DNA of 60,652 nucleotides, taken from positions 1 through 60,652 of IMG/VR virus record IMGVR_UViG_3300017989_000126. The stretch is one strand, 5' to 3'. Numbering within the stretch: the first letter of the stretch is position 1; the number at the start of each line of letters is the position of its first letter. Of this stretch, positions 48,497-55,689 are shown piece by piece. Made by a program: the position numbers and the translations under genes. Under the pieces are notes generated by a model, which had not been told where the DNA came from, searched no databases, and saw only the letters and a list, made by a program, of their open reading frames with translations. Origin of the DNA: a virus.

Positions 48497-48600
48497 TACG
48501 TTTGCTTGGTGAGGCGTGCCGTGTGGCAAAAGTCACGTAGTGCAGCAATCGGCTGCGAATTTGCAACAATAGGTTGCGTAGACAATTTAGGAGGTAGACT

Positions 48601-49620
48601 ATGTCTATCCAAGATATGTACGATTCCGTACAGACGTTGCTCGAAGAGCACAATGAGGCCATCGCCCCCGGTAAAACAAATGAACCGGGACAAGTTGATC
48701 CGCAAAAGATGATCAACTGCTTAAAAGCTGCTGGTGGCACTACCACTGATCGCCTGAAAGCCTTCAAATATGAAGACATTTTGCAGTGTCTTCCTGCTGT
48801 GGAAGGTATTGAAACAGGCCGTCTTGTTAAACCAATTGCTCTTGCTAAAGACATTGCCAAAGTTTTCCGTGGAAACACCACAGAGGCTTCCGACGAACCA
48901 AGGCGACCAGTTTCCAGCAAAAAAGCGTCTCGCATGACGCCAAAAGAGCTTTTGGAAAGTTTTGATCCCGATGAACCAAAGTCACCCATTGGGAAACGCC
49001 TCGCTGAAATTTCACGAGGTGAACCATGTCTGATTTACAAAGATGAAACAAGCCGAATCCTTGACATTGATACGTCATTGGCTCACCTCAAAGAGGCGAA
49101 ACAGGGACTTCCGGGTGTTGAATCCTTTAAAGTCGGGGATGAAATCAAAAAGGTTTATCGAGTTGGTGAATTGCCTCAAAACTTCACTGATGAAAACCCA
49201 ATTTATCCCGGTCGTCCACTTCGCTTAGGTGGAACATGCGACCAAACGAACCGTTCATGGGAAGGTGTTGGTCTTAGCATTCGTCAAATGGTACGTCTTG
49301 TTACTGAGTTTGAAAACATTGAACTCGATATTGACAAATCTAACGATTTGATCGACAAAGCTGTTGGTCCAGATGCCTTCAAGCAACTTCGAGATCGTTA
49401 CCGTAAAGCAGCTCTGAGATTTGATGAGCTGAAACAAACGGGAGATCTTCCAAAGCTAAAAATTGCTCTTGGGCAATTGGAAGGAGCTTCTCCAAAAGGA
49501 GGTCGCCCTTTTGATGGAGGCCGAAGAGTAGACATGTTTGCTGCCAGTTCCCCTGTTTTCCACGAAGGGGTATGGTCTGCATCTGAAAGCTATCTTCGTG
49601 CCAATCGAGCCGGTAAGTAA
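48601..49620 (+). CDS. Unrecognised 339-residue protein under a strong early-type promoter
   Basis: No family recognised. The N-terminal helical part (MSIQDMYDSVQTLLEEHNEA, then a segment to about 95) could be a death-like or adaptor helical domain. A Pro/Lys linker follows, then a mixed domain (about 120-300) with 'LIYKDETSRILDIDTSLAHL', 'YPGRPLRLGGTCDQTNR' and a Lys/Arg-rich helix. AGGAGG precedes the ATG and a terminator follows. A sigma70 promoter and isolation from virion genes suggest a host-interaction protein. A vWA gene is next. Confidence 0.65.
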   Translation: MSIQDMYDSVQTLLEEHNEAIAPGKTNEPGQVDPQKMINCLKAAGGTTTDRLKAFKYEDILQCLPAVEGIETGRLVKPIALAKDIAKVFRGNTTEASDEPRRPVSSKKASRMTPKELLESFDPDEPKSPIGKRLAEISRGEPCLIYKDETSRILDIDTSLAHLKEAKQGLPGVESFKVGDEIKKVYRVGELPQNFTDENPIYPGRPLRLGGTCDQTNRSWEGVGLSIRQMVRLVTEFENIELDIDKSNDLIDKAVGPDAFKQLRDRYRKAALRFDELKQTGDLPKLKIALGQLEGASPKGGRPFDGGRRVDMFAASSPVFHEGVWSASESYLRANRAGK

Positions 49621-49637
49621 TCAACGCAAATAAGAGC

Positions 49638-49667
49638 ACCGATCCGGTTCGTTGCCGGATCGGTTTT
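49638..49667 (+). terminator. Intrinsic terminator
   Basis: ACCGATCCGG pairs with CCGGATCGGT, followed by TTT. It ends the unit starting at 48468. Confidence 0.85.
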
Positions 49668-49733
49668 ACAAAGTTTATGTGATACTCATGTAAACTCACT
49701 ACAAATACAACCCCATGAAGGGAAAAAATATCA

Positions 49734-50729
49734 ATGAGTAAAAAACCAAGAACCCATGTTTTGTTTGTCGTTGACCGGTCGTCATCTATGAGCACAACCA
49801 AAAAACAAGCTGTTGATGGCTTTAATGAACAAGTTGATCAACTGAGAGAGGATTCAAAAGATCAGGACATTCGTGTTTCTCTGGTCACATTCAATGGCAA
49901 TGTCTATGAGCATTTCTGGGATCAACCAGTCGATACTCTGGAGAATGCTAAACACAAAGATTTCAAACCCAGTGGTTCCACATCATTTTATGATGCCTTG
50001 GGTTATGGAATTCAAAAACTTCAGGAAACAACAGACACTCAAGATGAGAACAATGCTTATCTTGTAATCTCAATTTCTGATGGTGGAGAAAACTCTTCAA
50101 AGTTCTACGTCAATGGAAGTTTGAAAGAAATGGTAGAAGGCTGTCAGCTTAGCAAAAGATGGACATTCACATATATGGGATGTTCTGAAGCTGTACTGGC
50201 AGAAGTTGCTCAAGCTACTTCTATTCCTGTTTCCAATATGGCTGTTTGGGCAAATCAAACAGCCGATGCTGCAACTCGTGGAATGTCTGGTACACGTAAG
50301 AGAATGAAGTCTTACATGACCAATCGAACCAAAGGCACTGTGTCTGCTGAATGTTTCTATTCAGCAGATGTTGGTACAGCTATGAACTTTTCAGACGTTG
50401 ACGAATCTTCTGTTTCTATTAACACATTTGGTAATACATCAGGAACATTTGCTGATACATCAAATTCAGTTGTTGAATCTACAGATACAGATACAGATTC
50501 GGTAAAAGATTACAATTTCGATAAGTTGCGTGAATCTCAACTTCCTGAATACACTTGTCGAAAAGCAGAAGAAAGGGGGACTATCTTTGGGTGTTCCAGC
50601 ATGGTTGAATTCAAAGGAAAAGAAGGAGAAGAAACCTCTGATTTTGAATATCCCAATGCACAAATGTGGAATTCAATGAGGCGAGGTGGTCCTGATGTTT
50701 ATCGAAAGATGACCTCTAAATTGTCTTAA
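49734..50729 (+). CDS. von Willebrand factor A domain protein, second type
   Basis: 331 residues. The vWA domain (about 5-190) has an intact metal site: D14-x-S16-x-S18 in VVDRSSSMS, a Thr in GSTSFYDAL near 86, and SISDGGENS near 120. After it comes a Ser/Thr/Asp-rich region (about 215-265), then a Cys-bearing tail. It differs clearly from the TerY-like vWA at 11.8 kb. The gene lies between terminators and is probably monocistronic. A partner (AAA ATPase, kinase) is not adjacent. Confidence 0.8.
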   Translation: MSKKPRTHVLFVVDRSSSMSTTKKQAVDGFNEQVDQLREDSKDQDIRVSLVTFNGNVYEHFWDQPVDTLENAKHKDFKPSGSTSFYDALGYGIQKLQETTDTQDENNAYLVISISDGGENSSKFYVNGSLKEMVEGCQLSKRWTFTYMGCSEAVLAEVAQATSIPVSNMAVWANQTADAATRGMSGTRKRMKSYMTNRTKGTVSAECFYSADVGTAMNFSDVDESSVSINTFGNTSGTFADTSNSVVESTDTDTDSVKDYNFDKLRESQLPEYTCRKAEERGTIFGCSSMVEFKGKEGEETSDFEYPNAQMWNSMRRGGPDVYRKMTSKLS

Positions 50730-50745
50730 TCGATATCAAACGAAT

Positions 50746-50776
50746 AAAAGCCCGGTTGTCACAACCGGGCTTTTTT
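50746..50776 (+). terminator. Intrinsic terminator
   Basis: AAAAGCCCGGTTG pairs with CAACCGGGCTTTT and is followed by T residues, 17 bases past the vWA stop. Confidence 0.9.
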
Positions 50777-50835
50777 ATTGAACCTCTGCAAAAAATTTGT
50801 GTCCTTGAGTAACTTATACTCTCAAGAGAATTATC

Positions 50836-51477
50836 ATGAAACATTACCCAAGCATCAATAGTGCCTCAAAGGCACCCAGAGAGCCCTGTATAGGGTTTGT
50901 GAAATACGATGGAACCAACTTCAGAGCGGAATGGTCTCGGAAGCGTGGTTGGTATAAATTTGGCGTAAGAAATCGCCTCATCGACGAAAATGAAGACATC
51001 TACGGCCCATCAATCCCATTGTTTTTGAACAAATACAGCGACGAACTGGTCAAGGTTTTCAAAGCACACAAGAAGATCAAAACCTGTCAGAGCGTCATCG
51101 TGTATGGTGAATTTTTCGGAACAAAAAGTTTCGCAGGTTCTCATATGCCCTGCGAAGACTGGGATGTGGTTTTATTTGATGTGAATCCACATAAGCAAGG
51201 GTTCATATCTCCACGGGAATTCGTTGATGAATTTGGCCATCTCAATGTCGCCGAGGTAATTTACCAAGGTGATCTCACTGATCAATTTATTGAAAACGTC
51301 CGAAACTCTGATCTTGACTTTGAATCAAAGTATAAGGTAAAAACAGAGGTTCCTGAAGGCGTGATTGTCAAAGGCGGATCAGGTCACCGGCTCTGGATGG
51401 CGAAAGTCAAATCCCTTGCCTACAAAGAAGCTCTCAAGAAAAGATATGAGGCTGATTGGATAAAATTCTGGGAATAA
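50836..51477 (+). CDS. RNA ligase (Rnl2-like nucleotidyltransferase)
   Basis: 213 residues. Motif I KYDGTN has the AMP-accepting Lys near residue 24. Motif III is VYGEFFG near 93, motif IV is EGVIVKG and motif V is WMAKVKS. It joins RNA 3'-OH and 5'-phosphate ends, for example in tRNA repair after host anticodon-nuclease cleavage. It is shorter than T4 Rnl2 (334 residues), lacking the C-terminal domain. An inverted repeat CTTGAG...CTCAAG lies just before the ATG. Confidence 0.85.
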   Translation: MKHYPSINSASKAPREPCIGFVKYDGTNFRAEWSRKRGWYKFGVRNRLIDENEDIYGPSIPLFLNKYSDELVKVFKAHKKIKTCQSVIVYGEFFGTKSFAGSHMPCEDWDVVLFDVNPHKQGFISPREFVDEFGHLNVAEVIYQGDLTDQFIENVRNSDLDFESKYKVKTEVPEGVIVKGGSGHRLWMAKVKSLAYKEALKKRYEADWIKFWE

Positions 51478-51482
51478 GCAAG

Positions 51483-51767
51483 ATGCTTGATGAAAAAGCT
51501 TACGAACTGATTCGCTCTTGGAGAAGGGGTGAAATAAATGGAAATCAGTTTGATTATCGATTACAACTACTAGGTGTGACAGAAGCTTATTGCAGATCTG
51601 TCACAAAAGAAAAAGATGCTGAATGTATTCGAGCAGTTGTCAAAGAAGCCGCTGTTTTGGCTTTTGGGACAATGTTGTTTGTCAGCTTTATTTTCAAAAG
51701 CGGAGATTTAAGACTCGTTGAAAAACGGGAGAATCAAAGATACATTATGAACATCATTCGAATCTGA
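51483..51767 (+). CDS. Small hypothetical protein with hydrophobic segment
   Basis: 94 residues from ATG 51483. The N-terminal half is charged and helical (RSWRRGEINGNQFDYRLQLL), and a moderately hydrophobic stretch (AAVLAFGTMLFVSFIF) could span or touch the membrane. It starts five bases after the RNA ligase stop, so it may be co-expressed. It overlaps the convergent gene at 51708 by 60 bases. Unknown function. Confidence 0.5.
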   Translation: MLDEKAYELIRSWRRGEINGNQFDYRLQLLGVTEAYCRSVTKEKDAECIRAVVKEAAVLAFGTMLFVSFIFKSGDLRLVEKRENQRYIMNIIRI

Positions 51768-51941
51768 ACTTGTAACAGTCAATAAAACTTCTCTTACTTG
51801 CGGATCGAGCCCCACTACACTCCACTTATCATCTGCAAGACTTTCCAACCATACTCTTGTTTTCCCTCCCTCCGGGAAGGATTTAATAACAGCGTTTTTT
51901 GATAAAGAACGGCTGAATCTTTTATAAGGTGAAATTGCCAT
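51708..51941 (-). CDS. Small hypothetical beta protein
   Basis: 77 residues beginning MAISPYKRFSRSLSKNAVIK, with beta-strand-like 'TRVWLESLADDKWSVVGLD' and 'EVLLTVTSSDSNDVHNVSLI'. There is no ribosome site; TATATAAAG lies immediately before the ATG, so translation might be near-leaderless. It is last in the minus-strand operon coming from 55.0 kb. The 60-base overlap with the plus-strand gene lowers confidence. Confidence 0.45.
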   Translation of the reverse strand: MAISPYKRFSRSLSKNAVIKSFPEGGKTRVWLESLADDKWSVVGLDPQVREVLLTVTSSDSNDVHNVSLILPFFNES

Positions 51942-51955
51942 GCTTTATATAGCAA

Positions 51956-52120
51956 TCAAAAACCCTCTTTCTTCCAAGGGACATTGATCTTTCTGCGGCG
52001 TTTTAATTCGTTGTCGATAGCTTTAATTTCTGGCTTTAATTGTCCTAGCGTATTATGACGAATAAGCACTTTCAACGTTTGTAAAAGCTCTTTTGTGGAA
52101 TATAAATGAAGCCCTTCCAC
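51956..52120 (-). CDS. Small helical paralog C ending WKKEGF
   Basis: 54 residues from GTG 52120, which overlaps the stop of paralog B by one base (TAGTG) and has GAGGGG upstream. 'STKELLQTLKVLI', 'IKAIDNELKRRRKI' and the end VPWKKEGF align with its two upstream neighbours. Third of three tandem copies. Function unknown. Confidence 0.6.
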   Translation of the reverse strand: MEGLHLYSTKELLQTLKVLIRHNTLGQLKPEIKAIDNELKRRRKINVPWKKEGF

Positions 52121-52287
52121 TAAAACCCCTCTTTTTGCCAAACAATTATATTTTCTCTTCGCTTCAATTCGATACGAATTTCCTGTACATGCTTTGCTAA
52201 AATACCAGACATATCTTCGCACATCAAATAAGCCTTGAGCCTACGTTGCAATTCTTCTGTTGGCTCAAACAACAAAAGAGATCGCAT
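52120..52287 (-). CDS. Small helical paralog B ending WQKEGF
   Basis: 55 residues from ATG 52287 (TGATG overlap with paralog A). 'PTEELQRRLKAYL' and 'VQEIRIELKRRENIIVWQKEGF' align with paralogs A and C: two amphipathic helices, a basic patch, then the WxxEGF end. The codons for KEEGF of the upstream gene contain its Shine-Dalgarno sequence. Confidence 0.6.
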   Translation of the reverse strand: MRSLLLFEPTEELQRRLKAYLMCEDMSGILAKHVQEIRIELKRRENIIVWQKEGF

Positions 52288-52484
52288 CAAAAACCTTCTT
52301 CTTTCCAAGAAAGCTTTTTCTTAGGTTTTTGAAAACAATTTTTAATTCTGTTATGTCGCAACATAAGTTCGGCAGATATAGCCGCTGCTTTATCTTCAGG
52401 AAGATTAGTATAATCTTTCCATTGCAACGACCTAATCAGGTCACCGATTGGCACATGAGAAAGGTTCATTTTTGAACAAGCCAT
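52287..52484 (-). CDS. Small helical paralog A ending WKEEGF
   Basis: 65 residues. 'PIGDLIRSLQWKDY', 'AAAISAELMLRHNRI', a Lys-rich segment and the end LSWKEEGF. It is the longest of the three tandem paralogs. It overlaps the end of the upstream gene by 19 bases. The start might also be the internal ATG at 52469. Confidence 0.6.
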   Translation of the reverse strand: MACSKMNLSHVPIGDLIRSLQWKDYTNLPEDKAAAISAELMLRHNRIKNCFQKPKKKLSWKEEGF

Positions 52485-52702
52485 CCAAGAGGATTATCTA
52501 AATGACGGCCCGGAGCATTTGCTGGAAGCTTAGCCATTCCTTTAATGACTTTTTGCCATGGCATGAATATTTTTCGACTGGTGCTTTTCATACGAAATTC
52601 AATTCCGTCTTTTTTCATGGTTACAATCACGTCGCCAGAATTTCCAAATTCATCTTCTAGCTCCACTTCCCTTGAGACAGGCTTTACTAGCTTAGTCGCC
52701 AT
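52466..52702 (-). CDS. Small hypothetical beta protein
   Basis: 78 residues: 'VELEDEFGNSGDVIVTMKKDGIEFRMK' is a beta hairpin pattern, then 'FMPWQKVIKGMAKLPANAPGRHLDNPLGWLVQ'. AAGG lies eight bases before the ATG. It overlaps the HAD gene by 16 bases. The fold looks like a small beta barrel with a C-terminal loop. Unknown function. Confidence 0.6.
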   Translation of the reverse strand: MATKLVKPVSREVELEDEFGNSGDVIVTMKKDGIEFRMKSTSRKIFMPWQKVIKGMAKLPANAPGRHLDNPLGWLVQK

Positions 52703-53085
52703 TCTGCACCTTTTCCTTCAATTAGAAACTCTCGAACTTTATCCCACCCCATGAAACCACCAAGGTTTCTGTCGTCAATGTGCCATGTTGCATGAGGCTT
52801 ACGTGTATCGCAATTATAACATGATCGAAAATCAAAATCAAGTATGGTCTCATTAACAGCATCAAACTCTATGCCATTATGCTTGCAAAAATCAACTGCA
52901 TCCTTGAGATATTGTTTGTCTATTTTATGTCGAACATCTTCTCTGCATGTCCATAAAATAAGTTTGTAACCATATTGTTGAAGTTCTTTTAAAACCTCGA
53001 AAGCTCCCGGTAACGTTTCCCCAATATCAGGAAAACTGTGCTCGACAATAGTTCCATCAAAATCAATCAACAACACGCCTTTCAT
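52687..53085 (-). CDS. HAD-superfamily phosphatase
   Basis: 132 residues from ATG 53085, overlapping the kinase stop (ATGA). Motif I is LLIDFDGTIVEH (D-x-D nucleophile near 7-9), motif II is ILWTCRED (T near 43), and HIDDRNLGG near 106-114 supplies the acidic motif IV. A cap is absent, so this is a C0 type acting on a polymer or small phospho-substrate. Because it is coupled to the sensor kinase, it might dephosphorylate a partner of it, but nucleotidase activity is equally possible. Confidence 0.8.
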   Translation of the reverse strand: MKGVLLIDFDGTIVEHSFPDIGETLPGAFEVLKELQQYGYKLILWTCREDVRHKIDKQYLKDAVDFCKHNGIEFDAVNETILDFDFRSCYNCDTRKPHATWHIDDRNLGGFMGWDKVREFLIEGKGAEWRLS

Positions 53086-54521
53086 TCCTCTACTCCACTT
53101 AAAGTAAACCAAAATCTGGAACCTTCGCCAATGTTGGATTCCACTCCGATTTCTCCATCGTATTCATGAACAATTCTTTTAGCAATAGCTAAACCAGCAC
53201 CAATTTTGCCATTGGGGTTTAATACTTCAAACATTTGAAAAATCTTATCATGATATCTTGGTTCTATTCCGGGACCATCATCTTTGATGATGAATTTTCC
53301 ATTATCGTAAATCACATCAATTTCAACTACGGATTCATTCGAGTGTTCAATTGCATTTTCTATAAACACATTGAATAACATTTGCATTTGGTGACGATTG
53401 GCATTTATCACAGGAAGATTAACTACGTTTAATTCAATATCTTTTCCAATGGAATTGACACCAACACAATTTTGGACTACTTCAGAAATATCAATCTCTG
53501 ATCTAAAATCAGAATTAGGTATCTTTGTATATTCTAAAATGGCATCTATTAACCCATGCATTTTGGTTGATTTCTTTTTGATAGCTTTAAGGTGAGTTAA
53601 AGCCTCATCTGTAAGATGTTTTGGATCAATGTCTTCTTCAAGCCAATTTGCTAAATTGGAAATAGCTCTCAGGGGAGATTTGAGATCGTGTGAAGAAAGT
53701 CTAATAAAGCCTTCAAGATCTTTAACTAAACTTTCCACACGTTTCAAGTGTCTTTCACTTGCTTCAATTTCTGTAATATCTTCGATTTGAGAAACTGTGT
53801 GTATAAAGTTTCCATTTTCGTCTCGAACAACTGAAACAGTAAGTCTTACTGGAAATACCGTGCCGTCTTTTTTGATGTATCTTTTCCGCATTTGATACGT
53901 GTCTAAAGTGCCAGCTAAAACCTGTTTAAATTGATCCCAGTCTGGTTTGATATCATCTTCCAGAGTATGATCCATAAAAGTCATGGACAAAAGTTCTTCT
54001 TCTGTATATTGAAGCATTTCGCAAATAGCAGGATTAACTTTCAGCCATTCTCCACCTGCGGACACCAATCCCATGCCAATACCAGAAGCGTAAAACGCTC
54101 GTTCAAATCTATCTTTTTCTACGTCGAGTTCACCTGCTGAAGCTATGAATTTCAATGCTTTTGTTTGAACAAAAATCAATAAATAAACAGCGGTAATGAC
54201 AGAAACAAATGCCGTTAAGAATTTCAGCATTCCTGAAATTCTGTAAATGGGATTATAGAAGATGCACGCTTCTATCAAATGCGTAAAACCACAAAGGAAA
54301 ATGAACAAAGAAAACAAAACAAGAAAAGTTTTAATCTTCTTGAGATTAGTGCTCATTCTGTAAAGAATAAACAAGAGCCCTACAGGAATAGCAAAATAGG
54401 AAACAAAAATTGTAATGTCAGAACAAATATGAAGCCAACCTTCAAATTGACTCCAATTTCCGCAACTCCATCTTGCTGGATAGTCAGATGTGTCAAATAG
54501 TTTTTTGAAAAATTCTAACAT
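53082..54521 (-). CDS. Membrane sensor histidine kinase with ethylene-receptor-like domain
   Basis: 479 residues. Residues about 30-115 form three transmembrane helices with the ethylene-binding pattern of plant ETR1: CSDITIFVSYFAIP (Asp and Tyr positions) and FLCGFTHLIEA (the copper-binding Cys and His), then 'KFLTAFVSVITAVYLL'. A PAS domain (about 140-250), HisKA with SSHDLKSPLRAI and HATPase with an N-box NAIEHS, DDGPGIE and GAGLAIAKRI follow. All catalytic motifs look intact. No response regulator is adjacent. It lies in a minus-strand operon with a nuclease upstream (overlapping by one base) and a HAD phosphatase downstream. Confidence 0.9.
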   Translation of the reverse strand: MLEFFKKLFDTSDYPARWSCGNWSQFEGWLHICSDITIFVSYFAIPVGLLFILYRMSTNLKKIKTFLVLFSLFIFLCGFTHLIEACIFYNPIYRISGMLKFLTAFVSVITAVYLLIFVQTKALKFIASAGELDVEKDRFERAFYASGIGMGLVSAGGEWLKVNPAICEMLQYTEEELLSMTFMDHTLEDDIKPDWDQFKQVLAGTLDTYQMRKRYIKKDGTVFPVRLTVSVVRDENGNFIHTVSQIEDITEIEASERHLKRVESLVKDLEGFIRLSSHDLKSPLRAISNLANWLEEDIDPKHLTDEALTHLKAIKKKSTKMHGLIDAILEYTKIPNSDFRSEIDISEVVQNCVGVNSIGKDIELNVVNLPVINANRHQMQMLFNVFIENAIEHSNESVVEIDVIYDNGKFIIKDDGPGIEPRYHDKIFQMFEVLNPNGKIGAGLAIAKRIVHEYDGEIGVESNIGEGSRFWFTLSGVEE

Positions 54522-55057
54522 TAAATCTCAAACCAAAACTTTTCATTTGTTGACGATAACAACTTTTCCAAAGTTCCAATATTCCAATCACGATAAACAA
54601 ATGAGTAGTCAAAATTTGACACGCTGATATCTGTGTTCTTGGCAATAAAAATCCATGGTTTACGACTTCGCTTCCAAAGAATGATTGGTTTACGTCCACT
54701 TTGTTCAGCATCATGTGTAGATTGTTCTATAAATTCATCAAGTCTGGCACAGCCACCATCTAAAACGCTGCTAAAATCCACATCATTGTCGTACCCACCT
54801 TTACATTCAATAACCCACTTAAACCCTTCAGGACAACACAAGTCGCCAATAAATGAATCTCTTGCATGTGCAGGCATAGATGTAACTTGGCTCCATCGAT
54901 TGCCGGAACCAACAGATCGAGAAAATTCTTTTTTGAAATGTTTGGTAAGAAGCTTGCAGAGTTCCAGTTCAACTCTGTTTCCTTTTCTTTTGCCATTTAC
55001 TCTCTTTTTGTCGCTGCTCATGTTTTCAAAAATATCGTCAATATCAAGATCATCCAT
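54521..55057 (-). CDS. PD-(D/E)xK nuclease, possibly Holliday-junction-resolvase-like
   Basis: 178 residues. A basic N-terminal helix 'GKRKGNRVELELCKLLTKHF' is followed by SRSVGSGN, 'SFIGDLCCPEGFKWVIECKGGY' and 'LDEFIEQSTHDAEQSGRKPIILWKR': E...GD...ExK then Q/K, the arrangement of Hjc/RecU-type and related nucleases. It could resolve replication intermediates. It is first in the minus-strand operon. A perfect inverted repeat CATACA-AATA-TGTATG covers its start codon (55055-55070). Confidence 0.7.
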   Translation of the reverse strand: MDDLDIDDIFENMSSDKKRVNGKRKGNRVELELCKLLTKHFKKEFSRSVGSGNRWSQVTSMPAHARDSFIGDLCCPEGFKWVIECKGGYDNDVDFSSVLDGGCARLDEFIEQSTHDAEQSGRKPIILWKRSRKPWIFIAKNTDISVSNFDYSFVYRDWNIGTLEKLLSSTNEKFWFEI

Positions 55058-55070
55058 ACAAATATGTATG
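55055..55070. promoter_or_regulatory. Palindrome over the nuclease start codon (possible operator)
   Basis: CATACA AATA TGTATG is a perfect 6-bp inverted repeat including the minus-strand start codon, in the 103-base divergent region that also holds TATAAT (about 55109). It could be a repressor site or an mRNA hairpin. Confidence 0.35.
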
Positions 55071-55160
55071 ATTATTGACTAATAACATCCTTTAATTTTA
55101 GGATAACGTATAATGAACGAAATGAAGAATATCCTTGGTTTACACACTAAATAGAGTGCT

Positions 55161-55688
55161 ATGTTCAACAAATTTACAGAATGGGCTAATTACAAGCTTG
55201 AAGAATCAACCGCTGAATCCGCACCTAAAACAAAAATGCCGGAAAAGGGCGATATTGTCATCAAGCGGCCCAGTGCTGTCTTTTGGGATGACCGTAAGCC
55301 AAAATCGTCTTGGGTAAAATGTCCAAGCAATAGAAATCTGAATAATACTTCTATGACAATGTATATTGTCATAGGAGATCAGGACTTTGGGCATGACGGT
55401 AAAATTCCGGCTCTCAACACCAGCCCTGCCAAAAATAGAAGCAGAAAGAAAACTTGGCTGGACCCGGAACATTTATTTGATATTACGGACATCTACAAGC
55501 CAGAAGACAGAAAAGGCAATAATGTTTGGTTGAGAATACCGCCTGATTCCAAATATCGAGAGATATATGACTTTTGGAAACAAGAGTGTTTAGAAGAACC
55601 TATCGAAGAGAACAAAAACTACAAAAGAATGTGGAAAGTGGATTTGAATGAACAAAAGCTGTACAGAGAGTATCCAACAGGAGGGTGA
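55161..55688 (+). CDS. Putative virion/injected protein with capsid-targeting-like leader
   Basis: 175 residues starting MFNKFTEWANYKLEE, an aromatic amphipathic leader ending in an LxE site, followed by Ser/Ala/Lys-rich linker and a compact domain with 'GDIVIKRPSAVFWDD', 'MTMYIVIGDQDFGHDGKIPAL' and Trp-rich C-terminal strands. CTAAATAG lies just before the ATG. The gene is followed one base later by another leader-bearing protein. Function unknown. Confidence 0.6.
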   Translation: MFNKFTEWANYKLEESTAESAPKTKMPEKGDIVIKRPSAVFWDDRKPKSSWVKCPSNRNLNNTSMTMYIVIGDQDFGHDGKIPALNTSPAKNRSRKKTWLDPEHLFDITDIYKPEDRKGNNVWLRIPPDSKYREIYDFWKQECLEEPIEENKNYKRMWKVDLNEQKLYREYPTGG

Positions 55689-55689
55689 C

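Noticed and set aside
48222-48989. 255-codon minus-strand open frame
   Set aside because: Lies opposite two well-supported plus-strand genes and the sigma70 promoter; composition is that of a reverse-strand shadow with no ribosome site.
55112-55153. 13-codon leader peptide (MNEMKNILGLHTK)
   Set aside because: Overlaps a TATAAT box, lacks a ribosome site and shows no attenuator structure.
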